A stretch of DNA of 64,000 bases from NCBI GenBank assembly GCA_943788165.1, contig CALSPF010000002.1, positions 248,001-312,000 of the forward strand, written 5' to 3'. A program made the position numbers and the translations under genes. The notes beneath the pieces were generated by a model. It made no database searches. It was not told where the DNA came from and was given only the letters and a program-made list of their open reading frames with translations. Source of the DNA: an uncultured Flavobacteriaceae bacterium. GTDB taxonomy: Bacteria; Bacteroidota; Bacteroidia; Flavobacteriales; Flavobacteriaceae. Shown here piece after piece: positions 1 through 8,904 of the stretch; the first letter of the stretch is position 1, and each line of letters starts with the position of its first letter.

Positions 1-60
1 CAATAAGATATTTAAAAAAGGGCGTTCTGACGTCTTAAAATTTAAGTCGCATTAACAGTT

Positions 61-98
61 TTTTGGCATGCAGGTTTTGTGAAAACCTCCTATCTTTA
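61..98 (+). promoter_or_regulatory. possible ricT promoter region with small inverted repeat
   Basis: A TTTTG at 61-65 and TATCTTTA at 91-98 loosely fit the Bacteroidota TTG/TAnnTTTG promoter, although the spacing is a little long. A perfect 7-bp inverted repeat with a 3-base loop lies between them at 72-88 and could be an operator or just chance. Nothing else is seen in bases 1-121. Confidence 0.25.
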
Positions 99-121
99 CG
101 TTTAAACTAAAAAACTCAACT

Positions 122-1297
122 ATGGCATGTGCTTCTTGTTCCAGTGCAGACGGATCCCCTCGCGGGTGTAAAAGCAATGGTACCTGCGGCACCGACAGTT
201 GCAATAAGTTAACTGTTTTTGACTGGCTGTCGAATATGCAACTGCCTGGTGGTCAAGAGCCCTTTACCTTGGTTGAAGTACGGTTTAAAAATAGCCGAAA
301 AGAATATTTCCGCAACGAAGACAAACTTCCTTTAAAAGTTGGCGATCTGGTAGCCACCGAAGCCTCCAGTGGTCACGACATTGGCCAGGTAACCCTCACG
401 GGAGAATTGGTGCGTTTTCAGTTGAAGAAGAAAAAGATCAAAGAAGACAGCGAAGAGGTTTTAAAAATCTATCGCATGGCAACCCAAAAAGACATCGACA
501 AGTGGCAAACTGCCCGTGATCGAGAAGCTGAAGTGCAGAAACGCGCAAGGGAAATGGCCATCTTTTTACGTTTGGAAATGAAAATTTCTGATGTAGAATT
601 TCAAGGCGATGGGTCCAAAGCCACTTTTTATTATACAGCCGAAAGCCGCGTTGATTTTCGTCAACTCATTAAAGATATGGCGCAAGCCTTTTCGGTTCGC
701 ATTGAAATGAAACAAATTGGCCTACGACAAGAAGCCTCTCGTTTGGGTGGAATTGGTTCTTGTGGGCGCGAATTGTGTTGTTCCACTTGGTTGACCGACT
801 TTAGAACTGTATCAACAGCAGCAGCACGCTACCAGCAGCTTTCGCTTAACCCAGAGAAATTAGCAGGCCAGTGTGGAAAACTAAAATGCTGCTTGAATTT
901 TGAACTAGACGCCTACCGAAAAGCACTCAAAACCTTCCCCAAACTAGACGCCAAACTCCACACTGAAAAAGGAACGGCTATTTGTCAAAAGACTGACATC
1001 TTTAAGGGCTATATGTGGTACGCCTACAAAGGCGATTGGATGACCTGGCATTTATTGACCAATGAACAAGCTGCAGAGATTATCCGTAAAAACAAGGCCA
1101 AAGAAACTGTTGCAAGTCTAGAGGAATATGCCTTAGATCTTCCGCCAAAGACCGAGGAAAAAGTATTTGAAAATGTGGTCGGACAGGATAGCTTGAATCG
1201 TTTTGACCGCCCTAAACAGAGTAAAAACAAAAGATCAAGTAACAATAAGTCACGCAACCGGAACCGTAATCGCAAGGCACCCCAAAAAAATGAATAG
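122..1297 (+). CDS. ricT: PSP1 domain protein, RicT/YaaT family
   Basis: This 391-residue cytoplasmic protein has a Cys-rich N-terminus ending in a CGTDSCNKL motif. A PSP1 domain follows, with the cysteine motifs CGRELCC and GQCGKLKCC (about residues 220-260) that can bind an iron-sulfur centre in RicT relatives. The tail is very basic (Lys/Arg/Asn rich). In Bacillus RicT acts in a complex affecting RNA maturation; the role in flavobacteria is not settled. It overlaps gldH by 8 bases, and ricT-gldH-PBP1A is a common flavobacterial order. The ATG is preceded by an A-rich tract. Family assignment is firm. Confidence 0.9.
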   Translation: MACASCSSADGSPRGCKSNGTCGTDSCNKLTVFDWLSNMQLPGGQEPFTLVEVRFKNSRKEYFRNEDKLPLKVGDLVATEASSGHDIGQVTLTGELVRFQLKKKKIKEDSEEVLKIYRMATQKDIDKWQTARDREAEVQKRAREMAIFLRLEMKISDVEFQGDGSKATFYYTAESRVDFRQLIKDMAQAFSVRIEMKQIGLRQEASRLGGIGSCGRELCCSTWLTDFRTVSTAAARYQQLSLNPEKLAGQCGKLKCCLNFELDAYRKALKTFPKLDAKLHTEKGTAICQKTDIFKGYMWYAYKGDWMTWHLLTNEQAAEIIRKNKAKETVASLEEYALDLPPKTEEKVFENVVGQDSLNRFDRPKQSKNKRSSNNKSRNRNRNRKAPQKNE

Positions 1298-1775
1298 AAC
1301 CCGTCTTCTTTTTGGACTCATGGCTTTTTTATTCTTCAGTAGTTGTGGAAGCGATGCGCTATTTCGACAAGATCAAGACACTCCAAATGGCTGGAACCTG
1401 AAAGATACGCTTCGGTTTAGCCTAGACAAAACAATAGAAAGTCCGTCAGATATTTACATTCATTTGAGAAACAATCAAGAATATCCTTTTTCCAATATTT
1501 TCTTGGTGGTAGGCTTGCGTGCTGGGGATTCACTAATTGAGCAGGACACCTTGGAGTATCCCATGGCCAAACCCAATGGGGAATGGTTGGGAACAGGCTA
1601 TTCTACGATTAAAGAAAGTAAATTGTGGTGGAAAAGCAATTGGCAAACAACCGACACAACACTTTATCATTTCGACATTGCACAGGCGAATCGTGCAAAT
1701 GGTTTGGAAGAAGGAGCAGAACAATTGGCTGGGATTATTTCCGTGGGCCTCTCCATCGAAACACGCACAAAATAA
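1290..1775 (+). CDS. gldH: gliding motility lipoprotein GldH
   Basis: The 161-residue product begins with a lipoprotein signal peptide with Cys at about residue 19 (FFSSC). The mature part carries the GldH pattern: NGWNLKDTLRF-like start, an IYIHLRNN stretch, LVVGLRAGD and a conserved W-W-K segment. In Flavobacterium GldH is needed for gliding and works with GldJ and the type IX secretion machinery. The ATG at 1290 lies within the end of ricT, giving a lipoprotein start, so I prefer it to longer versions of the frame. Its stop overlaps the next start as TAATG. Confidence 0.9.
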   Translation: MNRTRLLFGLMAFLFFSSCGSDALFRQDQDTPNGWNLKDTLRFSLDKTIESPSDIYIHLRNNQEYPFSNIFLVVGLRAGDSLIEQDTLEYPMAKPNGEWLGTGYSTIKESKLWWKSNWQTTDTTLYHFDIAQANRANGLEEGAEQLAGIISVGLSIETRTK

Positions 1776-4111
1776 TGGCTAAAAGGGTAAAAAAAAGAAC
1801 TAAAAAGAAATCAAGTCCAAAGCAATTTAGCAGCTTGATTAAGTTTTTCTGGCTCTGCTTTACGGCGGGTTTACTGCTTGGCGTAGCGGTTTTTGGAAGT
1901 GCTGCTTTAGGTTTTTTTGGCCCTATGCCCCCATTGGAACAACTGGAAAACCCAAAAACAAATTTGGCCACTCAAATCCTGTCTACTGACGGAGAAACCT
2001 TGGGGAAGTTTTACTACAACGACAACCGAACCCCCATCACCTTTGACGCACTACCGCCGCACTTGGTTAATGCTCTGATTGCTACAGAAGACGAACGTTT
2101 CTATTCCCATTCAGGCATTGATTTCCGTGGAACCTTTCGGGCACTGGCCTATTTTGGGAAACGCGGGGGGGCAAGCACCATTACCCAGCAGTTGGCCCGC
2201 CAGCTTTTTGTGGGCGTACGTTCACGAAATAAAGTACAGGCGATCACCCAAAAATTTAAAGAATATGTGTTGGCCGTGATGCTGGAACGCCGCTACACCA
2301 AAGAAGAAATTGTAGCGATGTATCTCAATATTTACGATTTTGGGTACCAAGCTGACGGAATCCAATCGGCAGCAAAAATATACTTTAATACCACGCCAAA
2401 AAACCTGACCATAGAACAGAGCGCCACCTTAGTGGGAATGCTCAAAAACTCCTCTTTGTTCAACCCCAAACGTCGCCCAGAAATGACCCAGAAACGGCGA
2501 AATGTGGTTTTTCAGCAAATGCACCGCAATGAATTCCTCACCCAAGAGGAGCTCGATTCTCTTCGCTCGATTCCCTTAGTGTTGGATTTCACACCCGACT
2601 CACACCGGGAAGGTTTGGCGACCTATTTCCGTGCCTATGTGCAACAATTCATGCAACGCTGGGTAAAAGACAATCCTGGTCCCAACGGCAAGAAATATGA
2701 CATTTACCGCGATGGTTTGCGTATTTACACCACCATTGATTCACGATTACAGGCCAATGCAGAAGAAGCCACGGAGGCGCACATGAAAAACCTGCAAGCT
2801 GAATTTGACCGTCAAAACACCAAACAACTTAATCCTACGACTCCATTTTTAGAACTACGAGAAGGTCAAATAGACACCTTGTTGGAGCGTTCAGCACGCC
2901 GATCAGAACGTTGGCGAGCCATGCGTGTATCTGGGAAAGACGAGGAGACCATTTGGGCCTCTTTCCAAAAGCCAACCCCCATGAGCGTATTTAGCTGGAA
3001 GGGAGATCGCGATACCATTATGACACCCTTGGATTCTATTCGCTACTACAAAAGGTACCTGCGGGCTGCTATGATGTCCATGAATCCGACCACAGGCCAT
3101 GTCAAGGCATGGGTAGGAGGATTTGATTACAAACACTTCCAATACGACCAAGTTAAACAAGGGAAGCGTCAAATAGGTTCCACCTTTAAACCCTTCTTGT
3201 ACGCTACAGCCATCGATCAATTACGTCTTTCCCCCTGCGATATTTTACCCGACGCCCTCTTCTGTATAGAACCCATGAAATACGGAAATGTGGAGGCCTG
3301 GTGTCCAAAGAATTCAGGCGATAAATATGGTCAAATGCGCACCCTTAAAAATGCCCTGGCCAATTCTGTCAATACCGTTAGCGCTCGACTAATGGACAAG
3401 GTAGGCCCAGCGCCAGTAGTCAATCTTGCCCGAAAGATGGGGATTACCTCTCGTTTGCCGGTGGTTCCCTCTATCGCTTTGGGAACGCCAGATTTAAGTT
3501 TAGTTGAAATGGTGGGTGCCTACAGCACCTTTGCCAATAAAGGGGTATATGTAAAACCCATCATGATAACACGCATCGAAGACAAAAACGGAACTATATT
3601 GTTTGAAGTTGTTCCCGAAACCCGCGATGTTTTGAGTGAAGAAACGGCCTATGTTACCCTCAGTTTATTGAAAGGGGTGACCCAAGGAGGCTCTGGGCAA
3701 CGTTTGCGTCATAGCGGGGCAGACGAGACCAACTATGCCTATAAATCGGTTGTTACGGGCTATCCCTATGAATTCACTAACCCCATTGCAGGAAAAACAG
3801 GAACTACCCAAAATCATTCCGATGGTTGGTTTATGGGTATGGTCCCCAATTTGGTCACTGGTGTTTGGGTGGGTGGTGAAGACCGCGCAGTTCATTTCGA
3901 CAATATTGCCTTTGGACAGGGGGCCTCTATGGCTTTACCGATTTGGGCAATGTACATGAAAGCAGCTTATGAAAATGAAGGTTTGGGTATTTCAATAGAA
4001 GATTTTGAAGCGCCAGTAATGGTAAGTATTCCAACCGATTGTGATGAGGTGGACCCCAATGCGATCAACCCCTTAGAGGTAAAAGAAGATTTAAATGAAT
4101 TGGGCTTTTAG
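1775..4111 (+). CDS. mrcA: penicillin-binding protein 1A (class A)
   Basis: A bifunctional peptidoglycan synthase of 778 residues. A Lys/Arg-rich N-terminus and one membrane segment (about 18-45) precede the GT51 glycosyltransferase, seen as EDERFYSHSGID and GGASTITQQLARQLF. The transpeptidase follows, with SxxK in GSTFKPF, SxN in ANSVNTV and KTGTT in the last quarter. It acts in the periplasm, polymerising and cross-linking glycan strands. The start at 1775 shares one base with the gldH stop, indicating translational coupling. Upstream in-frame codons lie inside gldH and are not used. Confidence 0.93.
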   Translation: MAKRVKKRTKKKSSPKQFSSLIKFFWLCFTAGLLLGVAVFGSAALGFFGPMPPLEQLENPKTNLATQILSTDGETLGKFYYNDNRTPITFDALPPHLVNALIATEDERFYSHSGIDFRGTFRALAYFGKRGGASTITQQLARQLFVGVRSRNKVQAITQKFKEYVLAVMLERRYTKEEIVAMYLNIYDFGYQADGIQSAAKIYFNTTPKNLTIEQSATLVGMLKNSSLFNPKRRPEMTQKRRNVVFQQMHRNEFLTQEELDSLRSIPLVLDFTPDSHREGLATYFRAYVQQFMQRWVKDNPGPNGKKYDIYRDGLRIYTTIDSRLQANAEEATEAHMKNLQAEFDRQNTKQLNPTTPFLELREGQIDTLLERSARRSERWRAMRVSGKDEETIWASFQKPTPMSVFSWKGDRDTIMTPLDSIRYYKRYLRAAMMSMNPTTGHVKAWVGGFDYKHFQYDQVKQGKRQIGSTFKPFLYATAIDQLRLSPCDILPDALFCIEPMKYGNVEAWCPKNSGDKYGQMRTLKNALANSVNTVSARLMDKVGPAPVVNLARKMGITSRLPVVPSIALGTPDLSLVEMVGAYSTFANKGVYVKPIMITRIEDKNGTILFEVVPETRDVLSEETAYVTLSLLKGVTQGGSGQRLRHSGADETNYAYKSVVTGYPYEFTNPIAGKTGTTQNHSDGWFMGMVPNLVTGVWVGGEDRAVHFDNIAFGQGASMALPIWAMYMKAAYENEGLGISIEDFEAPVMVSIPTDCDEVDPNAINPLEVKEDLNELGF

Positions 4112-4563
4112 GCCTGTTCTTCTGCCAACCATTCCGCAAAAGAGGTTTCGGTTTCCCGAAGTTTTAATCCCACTAGTACGATATTTTTAGGTAAACGTGT
4201 GCTAATTTTTTTAGCAAAATCCGCCACCATCATTTCACTTGTCGGTTGGTAATTGACCCGTAAAATTTTGTGGCCTCGTTGTTCCATTTCATCTGCTAGT
4301 TCTTTGTGTGGCGTACTAGTATTCAGTACTGTAGCGTGGTCGAAAGGAATAACAATTTCCTCTTTGACGATTTTTTTAAGATCGCTAAAGTCAATCACCA
4401 TGCCGTTTTTGACATGATTGGGATCATTAATGGGCGTTCCTTTTACGGTTACAGAGAGTTTGTAGCTATGCCCATGTACGTTTTTACACAAGCCGTCATA
4501 GCCATGAAGGGCATGACCTGTTTCAAAAGTAAATTCTTTGGTAATTCGAATGATGGAAGCCAT
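4108..4563 (-). CDS. queD: 6-carboxy-tetrahydropterin synthase QueD
   Basis: A 151-residue PTPS/QueD-family enzyme that makes 6-carboxytetrahydropterin from dihydroneopterin triphosphate on the way to 7-deazaguanine (queuosine). Visible motifs are the zinc-binding His in FETGHAL, the catalytic Cys plus two His in CKNVHGHSY, FDHATVLN, and the terminal RETETSFAEW. The start at 4563 gives the usual family length; the frame upstream encodes unrelated residues. The 3' end overlaps the PBP1A stop by four bases, tail to tail. Confidence 0.9.
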   Translation of the reverse strand: MASIIRITKEFTFETGHALHGYDGLCKNVHGHSYKLSVTVKGTPINDPNHVKNGMVIDFSDLKKIVKEEIVIPFDHATVLNTSTPHKELADEMEQRGHKILRVNYQPTSEMMVADFAKKISTRLPKNIVLVGLKLRETETSFAEWLAEEQA

Positions 4564-4699
4564 AGGATTGATGCAAGTTTTCGAGAGGCAAGTTCCGTAT
4601 TTTTTTGGAAATGTCCTGCAACAGAGACAATTTCTTGTTGGAAAAGGAGAAGCTATTTTTTTCCTTAGTACATTTGCACAAACGTTTTTTACCACGCAT

Positions 4700-5494
4700 A
4701 TGAAAAACATCCTCGTACCCTTAGGTATTTCTGACAATTCGGAACACACCCTTGGCTATGCAATTGATTTAGCCTCAACCACACAGGCGGCTATTTATGT
4801 CATGGATTCTTTTAATCCAGGTTTTAGAAATGCACATTTACTCAACGTTAAAGAGGTGGTTAACCGCAACAACTTTAATCGTTTAAAAGCGATGGTTAAA
4901 TCCATCGACAACCGTGGATTATCGATTCAAATGGTAGGCTATGAAGGTGACTTTTTGGTTGGGGTAAATGCCTTGGATGAAAAAGTCGGACTTGATCTGA
5001 TCGTTTGTGGCCCCATGCCCAACTCGAATAACGATGCCGTATTCTTGGGTCCAACCGCAGGGCGCTTGGCGAAGAAAACAGATATTCCTGTATGGATTAT
5101 TCCAGAGGGCACCCATTTTCAAACACCAAAAAAAGCACTATTTGCTTTTAAGCAGGGTAAGGTTAAAGGTGAACGCAGTTTACATCCTTTGAAATTTTTA
5201 CAAACTCAATTTGATACTCAGCTTGAGCTACTTTTGGTAAAAACACCTGGAAATAATCGAAAGGAATTACATATAGATCACGAAATAGTTGAGCTTTCTG
5301 ATCAAATGACTTCCTCTGAGAATGCGACCATATACCAAGGTGTACTCGAACATTTCCATGATGTTCATCCAGACATATTGATTGTGTTTGCACGTAAGCG
5401 CGGCTTTTTTGAGAAGCTGATTGAGTCTGATGTGGTCTTCAAGAAAGATTTTTTCACCAAAACCCCCTTATTGGTGATTAAAAACCGCCCATAA
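4700..5494 (+). CDS. universal stress protein, tandem Usp domains
   Basis: This 264-residue cytoplasmic protein starts MKNILVPLGISDNSE, the first strand of a Usp fold. It contains a GPTAGRLAKKTDIPVWIIP segment matching the end of a Usp domain (nucleotide-loop region), then a second, more divergent copy ending TKTPLLVIK. Two-domain Usp proteins of this length are common in Bacteroidota. The ATG at 4700 is chosen because the residues upstream in frame do not fit the fold. It is divergent from queD and one base from the next start, so probably an operon with the LpxR-like gene. Confidence 0.82.
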   Translation: MKNILVPLGISDNSEHTLGYAIDLASTTQAAIYVMDSFNPGFRNAHLLNVKEVVNRNNFNRLKAMVKSIDNRGLSIQMVGYEGDFLVGVNALDEKVGLDLIVCGPMPNSNNDAVFLGPTAGRLAKKTDIPVWIIPEGTHFQTPKKALFAFKQGKVKGERSLHPLKFLQTQFDTQLELLLVKTPGNNRKELHIDHEIVELSDQMTSSENATIYQGVLEHFHDVHPDILIVFARKRGFFEKLIESDVVFKKDFFTKTPLLVIKNRP

Positions 5495-5495
5495 C

Positions 5496-6395
5496 TTGAA
5501 ACGGTTACTTCTTATTGTCTTTTGTGTTTCTTCAGCGATACAAGGAATGTATGGACAGGAGGGGTATTTTAACCTGAGCATTGACAACGATTTCTTTTTT
5601 GTAAACGACATCTATTACACCAGTGGCATATTCTTGCAATATGGGAAAGAAGTCAAGAAAACATCCAGCGACAGTCTTCGCCATTACGATTTGTGGGAAT
5701 TGGGTCAAGAGATTTATACTCCTTCCGATCGGTATTCGGAAAATACAGCTGATTATGATTATCCTTATGGCGGATGGGCCTACCTAAAATACAGCCGTCA
5801 AAAAGAATTGTCACCGAATAAGCAATTCGAAGTAGGACTTCAATTTGGCTTTACAGGAGATTGGTCTCTAGGGCGTTGGTTTCAAAACACTTACCACAGA
5901 GAGGTGTTGGGCCTAGGCGAAAATGCGTGGGTAGATCAAGTTCCTGATGCCGTACATGTCAATTTATTTGCGGGATACTTTCATCAAATAGAATTGGCTG
6001 AACAAATCCACTTTCAGGGCCATATATATGGTCGATTGGGGACTCAGCGAACCGATATTGGTGCTCGATTAGGTTTGAACCTTGGTTTGGCAAAGGCTCT
6101 TGGACTAGCGGCAAACACAGGGTATTTTACAACCCCCGGACAGGCTTTTTATTTTGGGATTGACAGTGCTTATATTGCCCATGATTATATGATTACAGGG
6201 AGCTTATTTAATGAAGAAGCGCCATTTACCAGCGAGCTAGTTCCTTTTAGTCTAGTTGTTGAAACGGGTTTTGCATTACAAGGAGAAAAATGGAAGTTTC
6301 TTTTCCTCTATAAAAACCGTTCCCCAGACAATACCCTGCAACCCAAAAAATCACATCATTTAATGACACTTTCTTTATCTCGTTTCTTTGATTAA
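5496..6395 (+). CDS. lipid A deacylase, LpxR family
   Basis: A secreted outer-membrane protein of 299 residues. It has a signal peptide (about 1-20) followed by an N-D-N-D-F...YTSG segment that matches the start of LpxR-type 3'-O-deacylases, where Asn/Asp and a later Ser and His form the active site. Alternating strands and a final Phe-Phe-Asp suggest a beta-barrel. LpxR removes the 3'-acyloxyacyl group of lipid A. Translation appears to start at TTG 5496, because no ATG fits the signal peptide. One base separates it from the stress protein stop. Confidence 0.78.
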   Translation: MKRLLLIVFCVSSAIQGMYGQEGYFNLSIDNDFFFVNDIYYTSGIFLQYGKEVKKTSSDSLRHYDLWELGQEIYTPSDRYSENTADYDYPYGGWAYLKYSRQKELSPNKQFEVGLQFGFTGDWSLGRWFQNTYHREVLGLGENAWVDQVPDAVHVNLFAGYFHQIELAEQIHFQGHIYGRLGTQRTDIGARLGLNLGLAKALGLAANTGYFTTPGQAFYFGIDSAYIAHDYMITGSLFNEEAPFTSELVPFSLVVETGFALQGEKWKFLFLYKNRSPDNTLQPKKSHHLMTLSLSRFFD

Positions 6396-6438
6396 TCCTT
6401 TTTGGAACGTAATTTGCAGAAGCAATTAAAACACACCC

Positions 6439-7152
6439 ATGAAAAAAATAATTCTTGTCTTCTGTTTATCTTTTATGCTTACCTCTTGCCTTGTTATCAA
6501 GGTTTATGAAACCCCAAAATCAGTAGAAGAGGCCCCCAAACAAATCAGTGCAAAAAGAACTATGATTTCTTCAGGTATGACGGTCCCATTTCCAAAAGAA
6601 GGTACCGAAATTTTGTTTTTTGGGGATGATGAAGAAGCACTACCCGAAGTAATTCACCGCGAACATTCCATCATGAATTTTGCGTACAACAGTGATGATT
6701 CAACCCAAAATAAGGTGATTGTCATCAAGATGGACAAAGACGATCTCGATGAAGCATCGACTATGGAATGGACAACAAAAGGGTCATCTCAGGGGAAGAA
6801 AATGATTTTTATTGGCAAAGACTCTCTTTCACTTGATCTTGAAAAAGCGATGGGGAGCAAGTGTAAAATGGATCCGGCTGATTGTTCAGCGAAAATGGAC
6901 TCTTGCACACATCATAAAGACAGCAACGCTTCAGAAGATGGCAATGTATTCATGATTAAAACCAAGGGAAGCAGCAATGCTAAGCCAGTAATCATGATCG
7001 ATGGGGAAATCCAAAACGAAGGCTACGACATGGAGGCAATTTCTCCTGATGACATTGCTCGAATAAATGTATTAAAAGGCCCCTCTGCCATTGAAAAAGT
7101 GGGAGAGCGTGGTGCCAACGGCGTCATTATGATTGAGCTGAAGAAAAACTAG
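6439..7152 (+). CDS. lipoprotein with C-terminal TonB-plug-like motif
   Basis: A 237-residue lipoprotein with Cys 17 (FMLTSC). The C-terminal 50 residues (about 185-235) read like the end of a TonB-dependent receptor plug domain: PVIMIDGE, SPDDIARINVLKGPSA, and GERGANGVIMIELKK. The middle is charged and carries several Cys and His residues. No beta-barrel follows, so it is not a receptor itself. Such isolated plug-like domains occur in Bacteroidota surface proteins, but the role is unknown. The 3' end overlaps the convergent acetyltransferase gene by 26 bases. Confidence 0.7.
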   Translation: MKKIILVFCLSFMLTSCLVIKVYETPKSVEEAPKQISAKRTMISSGMTVPFPKEGTEILFFGDDEEALPEVIHREHSIMNFAYNSDDSTQNKVIVIKMDKDDLDEASTMEWTTKGSSQGKKMIFIGKDSLSLDLEKAMGSKCKMDPADCSAKMDSCTHHKDSNASEDGNVFMIKTKGSSNAKPVIMIDGEIQNEGYDMEAISPDDIARINVLKGPSAIEKVGERGANGVIMIELKKN

Positions 7153-7594
7153 GGTTTTCCCAATAATAGAAATTGTGATCGGTGTCTTTTGTGAATCCCA
7201 TTTTGGGGTAAAGTGCATTTCCGGGAAGATTGTTTTTTTCGGTTTCTAGGCTAATGCCCAATGCCTGTGTACGTTTACAGTGTTCTTGTGCGGCATGCAT
7301 CAAAAGCTTTCCAATACCTTTCTCGCGCTTTTCTGGGTGAACAAACAAGTCATTGAGGAGCCACATACGCGCCATATTCGTCGAAGAAAAAAGGGGGTAT
7401 AACTGCGTGAAGCCCACGAGCTCTCCGTCCATTTCTGCTACAAATACTACCGATTCTTTTTGTTCAATTCGCTCATGCAGAAAAGTAATTGCCCCTTCTA
7501 CATCCGATGTTTTCTTATAAAAAACACGATAGGCGTCAAAGAGTTGCGCTAGGGCAGGTAGCTGTTCTATACTAGGGTGCTTAATGTGTATCAT
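7127..7594 (-). CDS. GNAT family N-acetyltransferase
   Basis: A 155-residue GNAT enzyme. The acetyl-CoA loop is visible as HPEKREKGIGKLLM (Q/RxxGxG/A type), preceded by LLNDLFVHP and followed by GNALYPKMGF near the end. The substrate cannot be read from sequence. The start at 7594 overlaps the upstream outer-membrane gene by four bases (ATGA), so the two are co-transcribed. The 3' end runs 26 bases into the convergent plug-like lipoprotein gene. Confidence 0.85.
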   Translation of the reverse strand: MIHIKHPSIEQLPALAQLFDAYRVFYKKTSDVEGAITFLHERIEQKESVVFVAEMDGELVGFTQLYPLFSSTNMARMWLLNDLFVHPEKREKGIGKLLMHAAQEHCKRTQALGISLETEKNNLPGNALYPKMGFTKDTDHNFYYWENPSFSSAQS

Positions 7595-8235
7595 TGTTTT
7601 GTGCGATTAGGGTTTAAGAGTATATAATGTAATCCAAGAGCCAAGCCATTGAAGTTTTGTGTTTCGCGTTGTAGCGGATCCCTACTGCGTTTTTGAAAAC
7701 GGTATTCAAAAGAGACTGAGAGACGTTTCCAGACGGTGTAATGCACACTTGCCATTAAGCCTAATGAATTCACAAAGACTCCTTTTGGATAGCTTAGGCG
7801 TTCCGTAAGGGGTGGAGGTTGCCCGCTTGCTTCGATTAACCAATGATAGGCCATTCCAAGTGACAAACGTAAGCGTTTTACAGGGTATCCACTAAGAACT
7901 AAAGGGAAGCGTAAAAAGCGAATTCGATCTAGACTACTGTCGTTTTCCAGGGCAAAATTATAGGCCAGTCGATTGTAATGTACTCCAGAACTCAGGCCAA
8001 AGCTTTTGGTAAAACGATAATGCACATTTGCGCCAACATCTACATGCAAACGTCCCGTGGTTTCACGGTTAGTTGTATTGCTTAGGTGGGGCTGAATCAA
8101 TACATCAAAATTCCATTTGCGGTAGTATTCATAATCATAGGGCGATTTACCGTATTGTTGACGCAACAATTCAGGGCCTTGACTAAAGACAAAAGAGGCG
8201 CAAAAAAGGAAACCCAAAAAAGAGAAAGTTCGCAT
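7591..8235 (-). CDS. outer-membrane beta-barrel protein, unknown role
   Basis: The 214-residue product has a signal peptide (about 1-18) and then repeating amphipathic strands ending with aromatic or polar residues (for example LHVDVGANVHYRF and RLSVSFEYRFQKRS), as in eight-stranded porin-like barrels. The family is not recognised. It is followed with a 4-base overlap by the acetyltransferase gene. Confidence 0.65.
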   Translation of the reverse strand: MRTFSFLGFLFCASFVFSQGPELLRQQYGKSPYDYEYYRKWNFDVLIQPHLSNTTNRETTGRLHVDVGANVHYRFTKSFGLSSGVHYNRLAYNFALENDSSLDRIRFLRFPLVLSGYPVKRLRLSLGMAYHWLIEASGQPPPLTERLSYPKGVFVNSLGLMASVHYTVWKRLSVSFEYRFQKRSRDPLQRETQNFNGLALGLHYILLNPNRTKQ

Positions 8236-8296
8236 GAATAGACAAGATCGAATGAGAAAGGTACAGTATTCAGTAAAATGATTTTCGCTGCTAGCG

Positions 8297-8485
8297 TTAT
8301 TTTTTTAGGATATGGCGCATACCATAGCCACCCCAGGCAAAGACAAGGATCCACCAAAGCATAAAAAACCAGTCGTTTTTGGTCGTGCCATTCCAATTAA
8401 GCCATTCAAACACATAGGCCTCCATGAAAACGTCAAGGCTAATCAGCAGCAAAAATGCCAACAACCATTTTAATGCGAATTTCAT
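8297..8485 (-). CDS. small membrane protein
   Basis: A 62-residue protein with two predicted membrane helices (about 5-24 and 38-56) separated by an NGTTKNDW loop. It has no recognised family. It lies upstream of the outer-membrane gene on the same strand, with a 61-base gap. The start is ATG 8485. Confidence 0.6.
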   Translation of the reverse strand: MKFALKWLLAFLLLISLDVFMEAYVFEWLNWNGTTKNDWFFMLWWILVFAWGGYGMRHILKK

Positions 8486-8638
8486 TGTTTAAGGTGTAAA
8501 ATCCCCTTTAAATTACACACATAATTGTACTTGTGATACCATTGAAGTAAATTTAACAATACTCTAAGAAAAAACATCTTATTTCTAACCAGACATATGC
8601 TATTTCTTCAAGCATAGTAGGTCATTTAAACAGTAGTG

Positions 8639-8863
8639 ATGAACACCAACTTATGGAAAACAGCCATTAAAGTAAATGTATATTTACTCCTATTTGATAC
8701 AGGGGGAGAATTTATCCACACCCTCTTTTTTGACGCCCGACCAGGGGTGTTTTTGTCCAACAAAAACCCGAGTATGCAATGGGTAATAGGGGCAATATAT
8801 TCCTTAATTGCCGTAAATCTTTTTGGGGGATTGCCAGGTTTGTTTAAAAAAATAAGGAGCTGA
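8639..8863 (+). CDS. small membrane protein
   Basis: A 74-residue protein with two hydrophobic stretches (about 9-25 and 48-66) and a short basic tail. ATG 8639 is preferred over the GTG just before it. No family is recognised. Its last codons lie inside the hairpin that terminates the facing acyl-CoA dehydrogenase gene. Confidence 0.55.
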   Translation: MNTNLWKTAIKVNVYLLLFDTGGEFIHTLFFDARPGVFLSNKNPSMQWVIGAIYSLIAVNLFGGLPGLFKKIRS

Positions 8864-8879
8864 ATTACAGCTCCTTATT
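8846..8879 (-). terminator. intrinsic terminator of the acyl-CoA dehydrogenase gene
   Basis: A perfect 12-bp stem with a 5-base loop (8851-8879) is followed on the minus strand by seven T residues (8846-8852). It sits 26 bases after the dehydrogenase stop and overlaps the end of the small plus-strand gene. Confidence 0.8.
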
Positions 8880-8904
8880 GATAAAATGCAATCTAAATAA
8901 GAGT

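Noticed and set aside
1203-1289. Extended start for GldH
   Set aside because: The upstream residues lie within ricT and would hide the lipoprotein signal; ATG 1290 fits the family.
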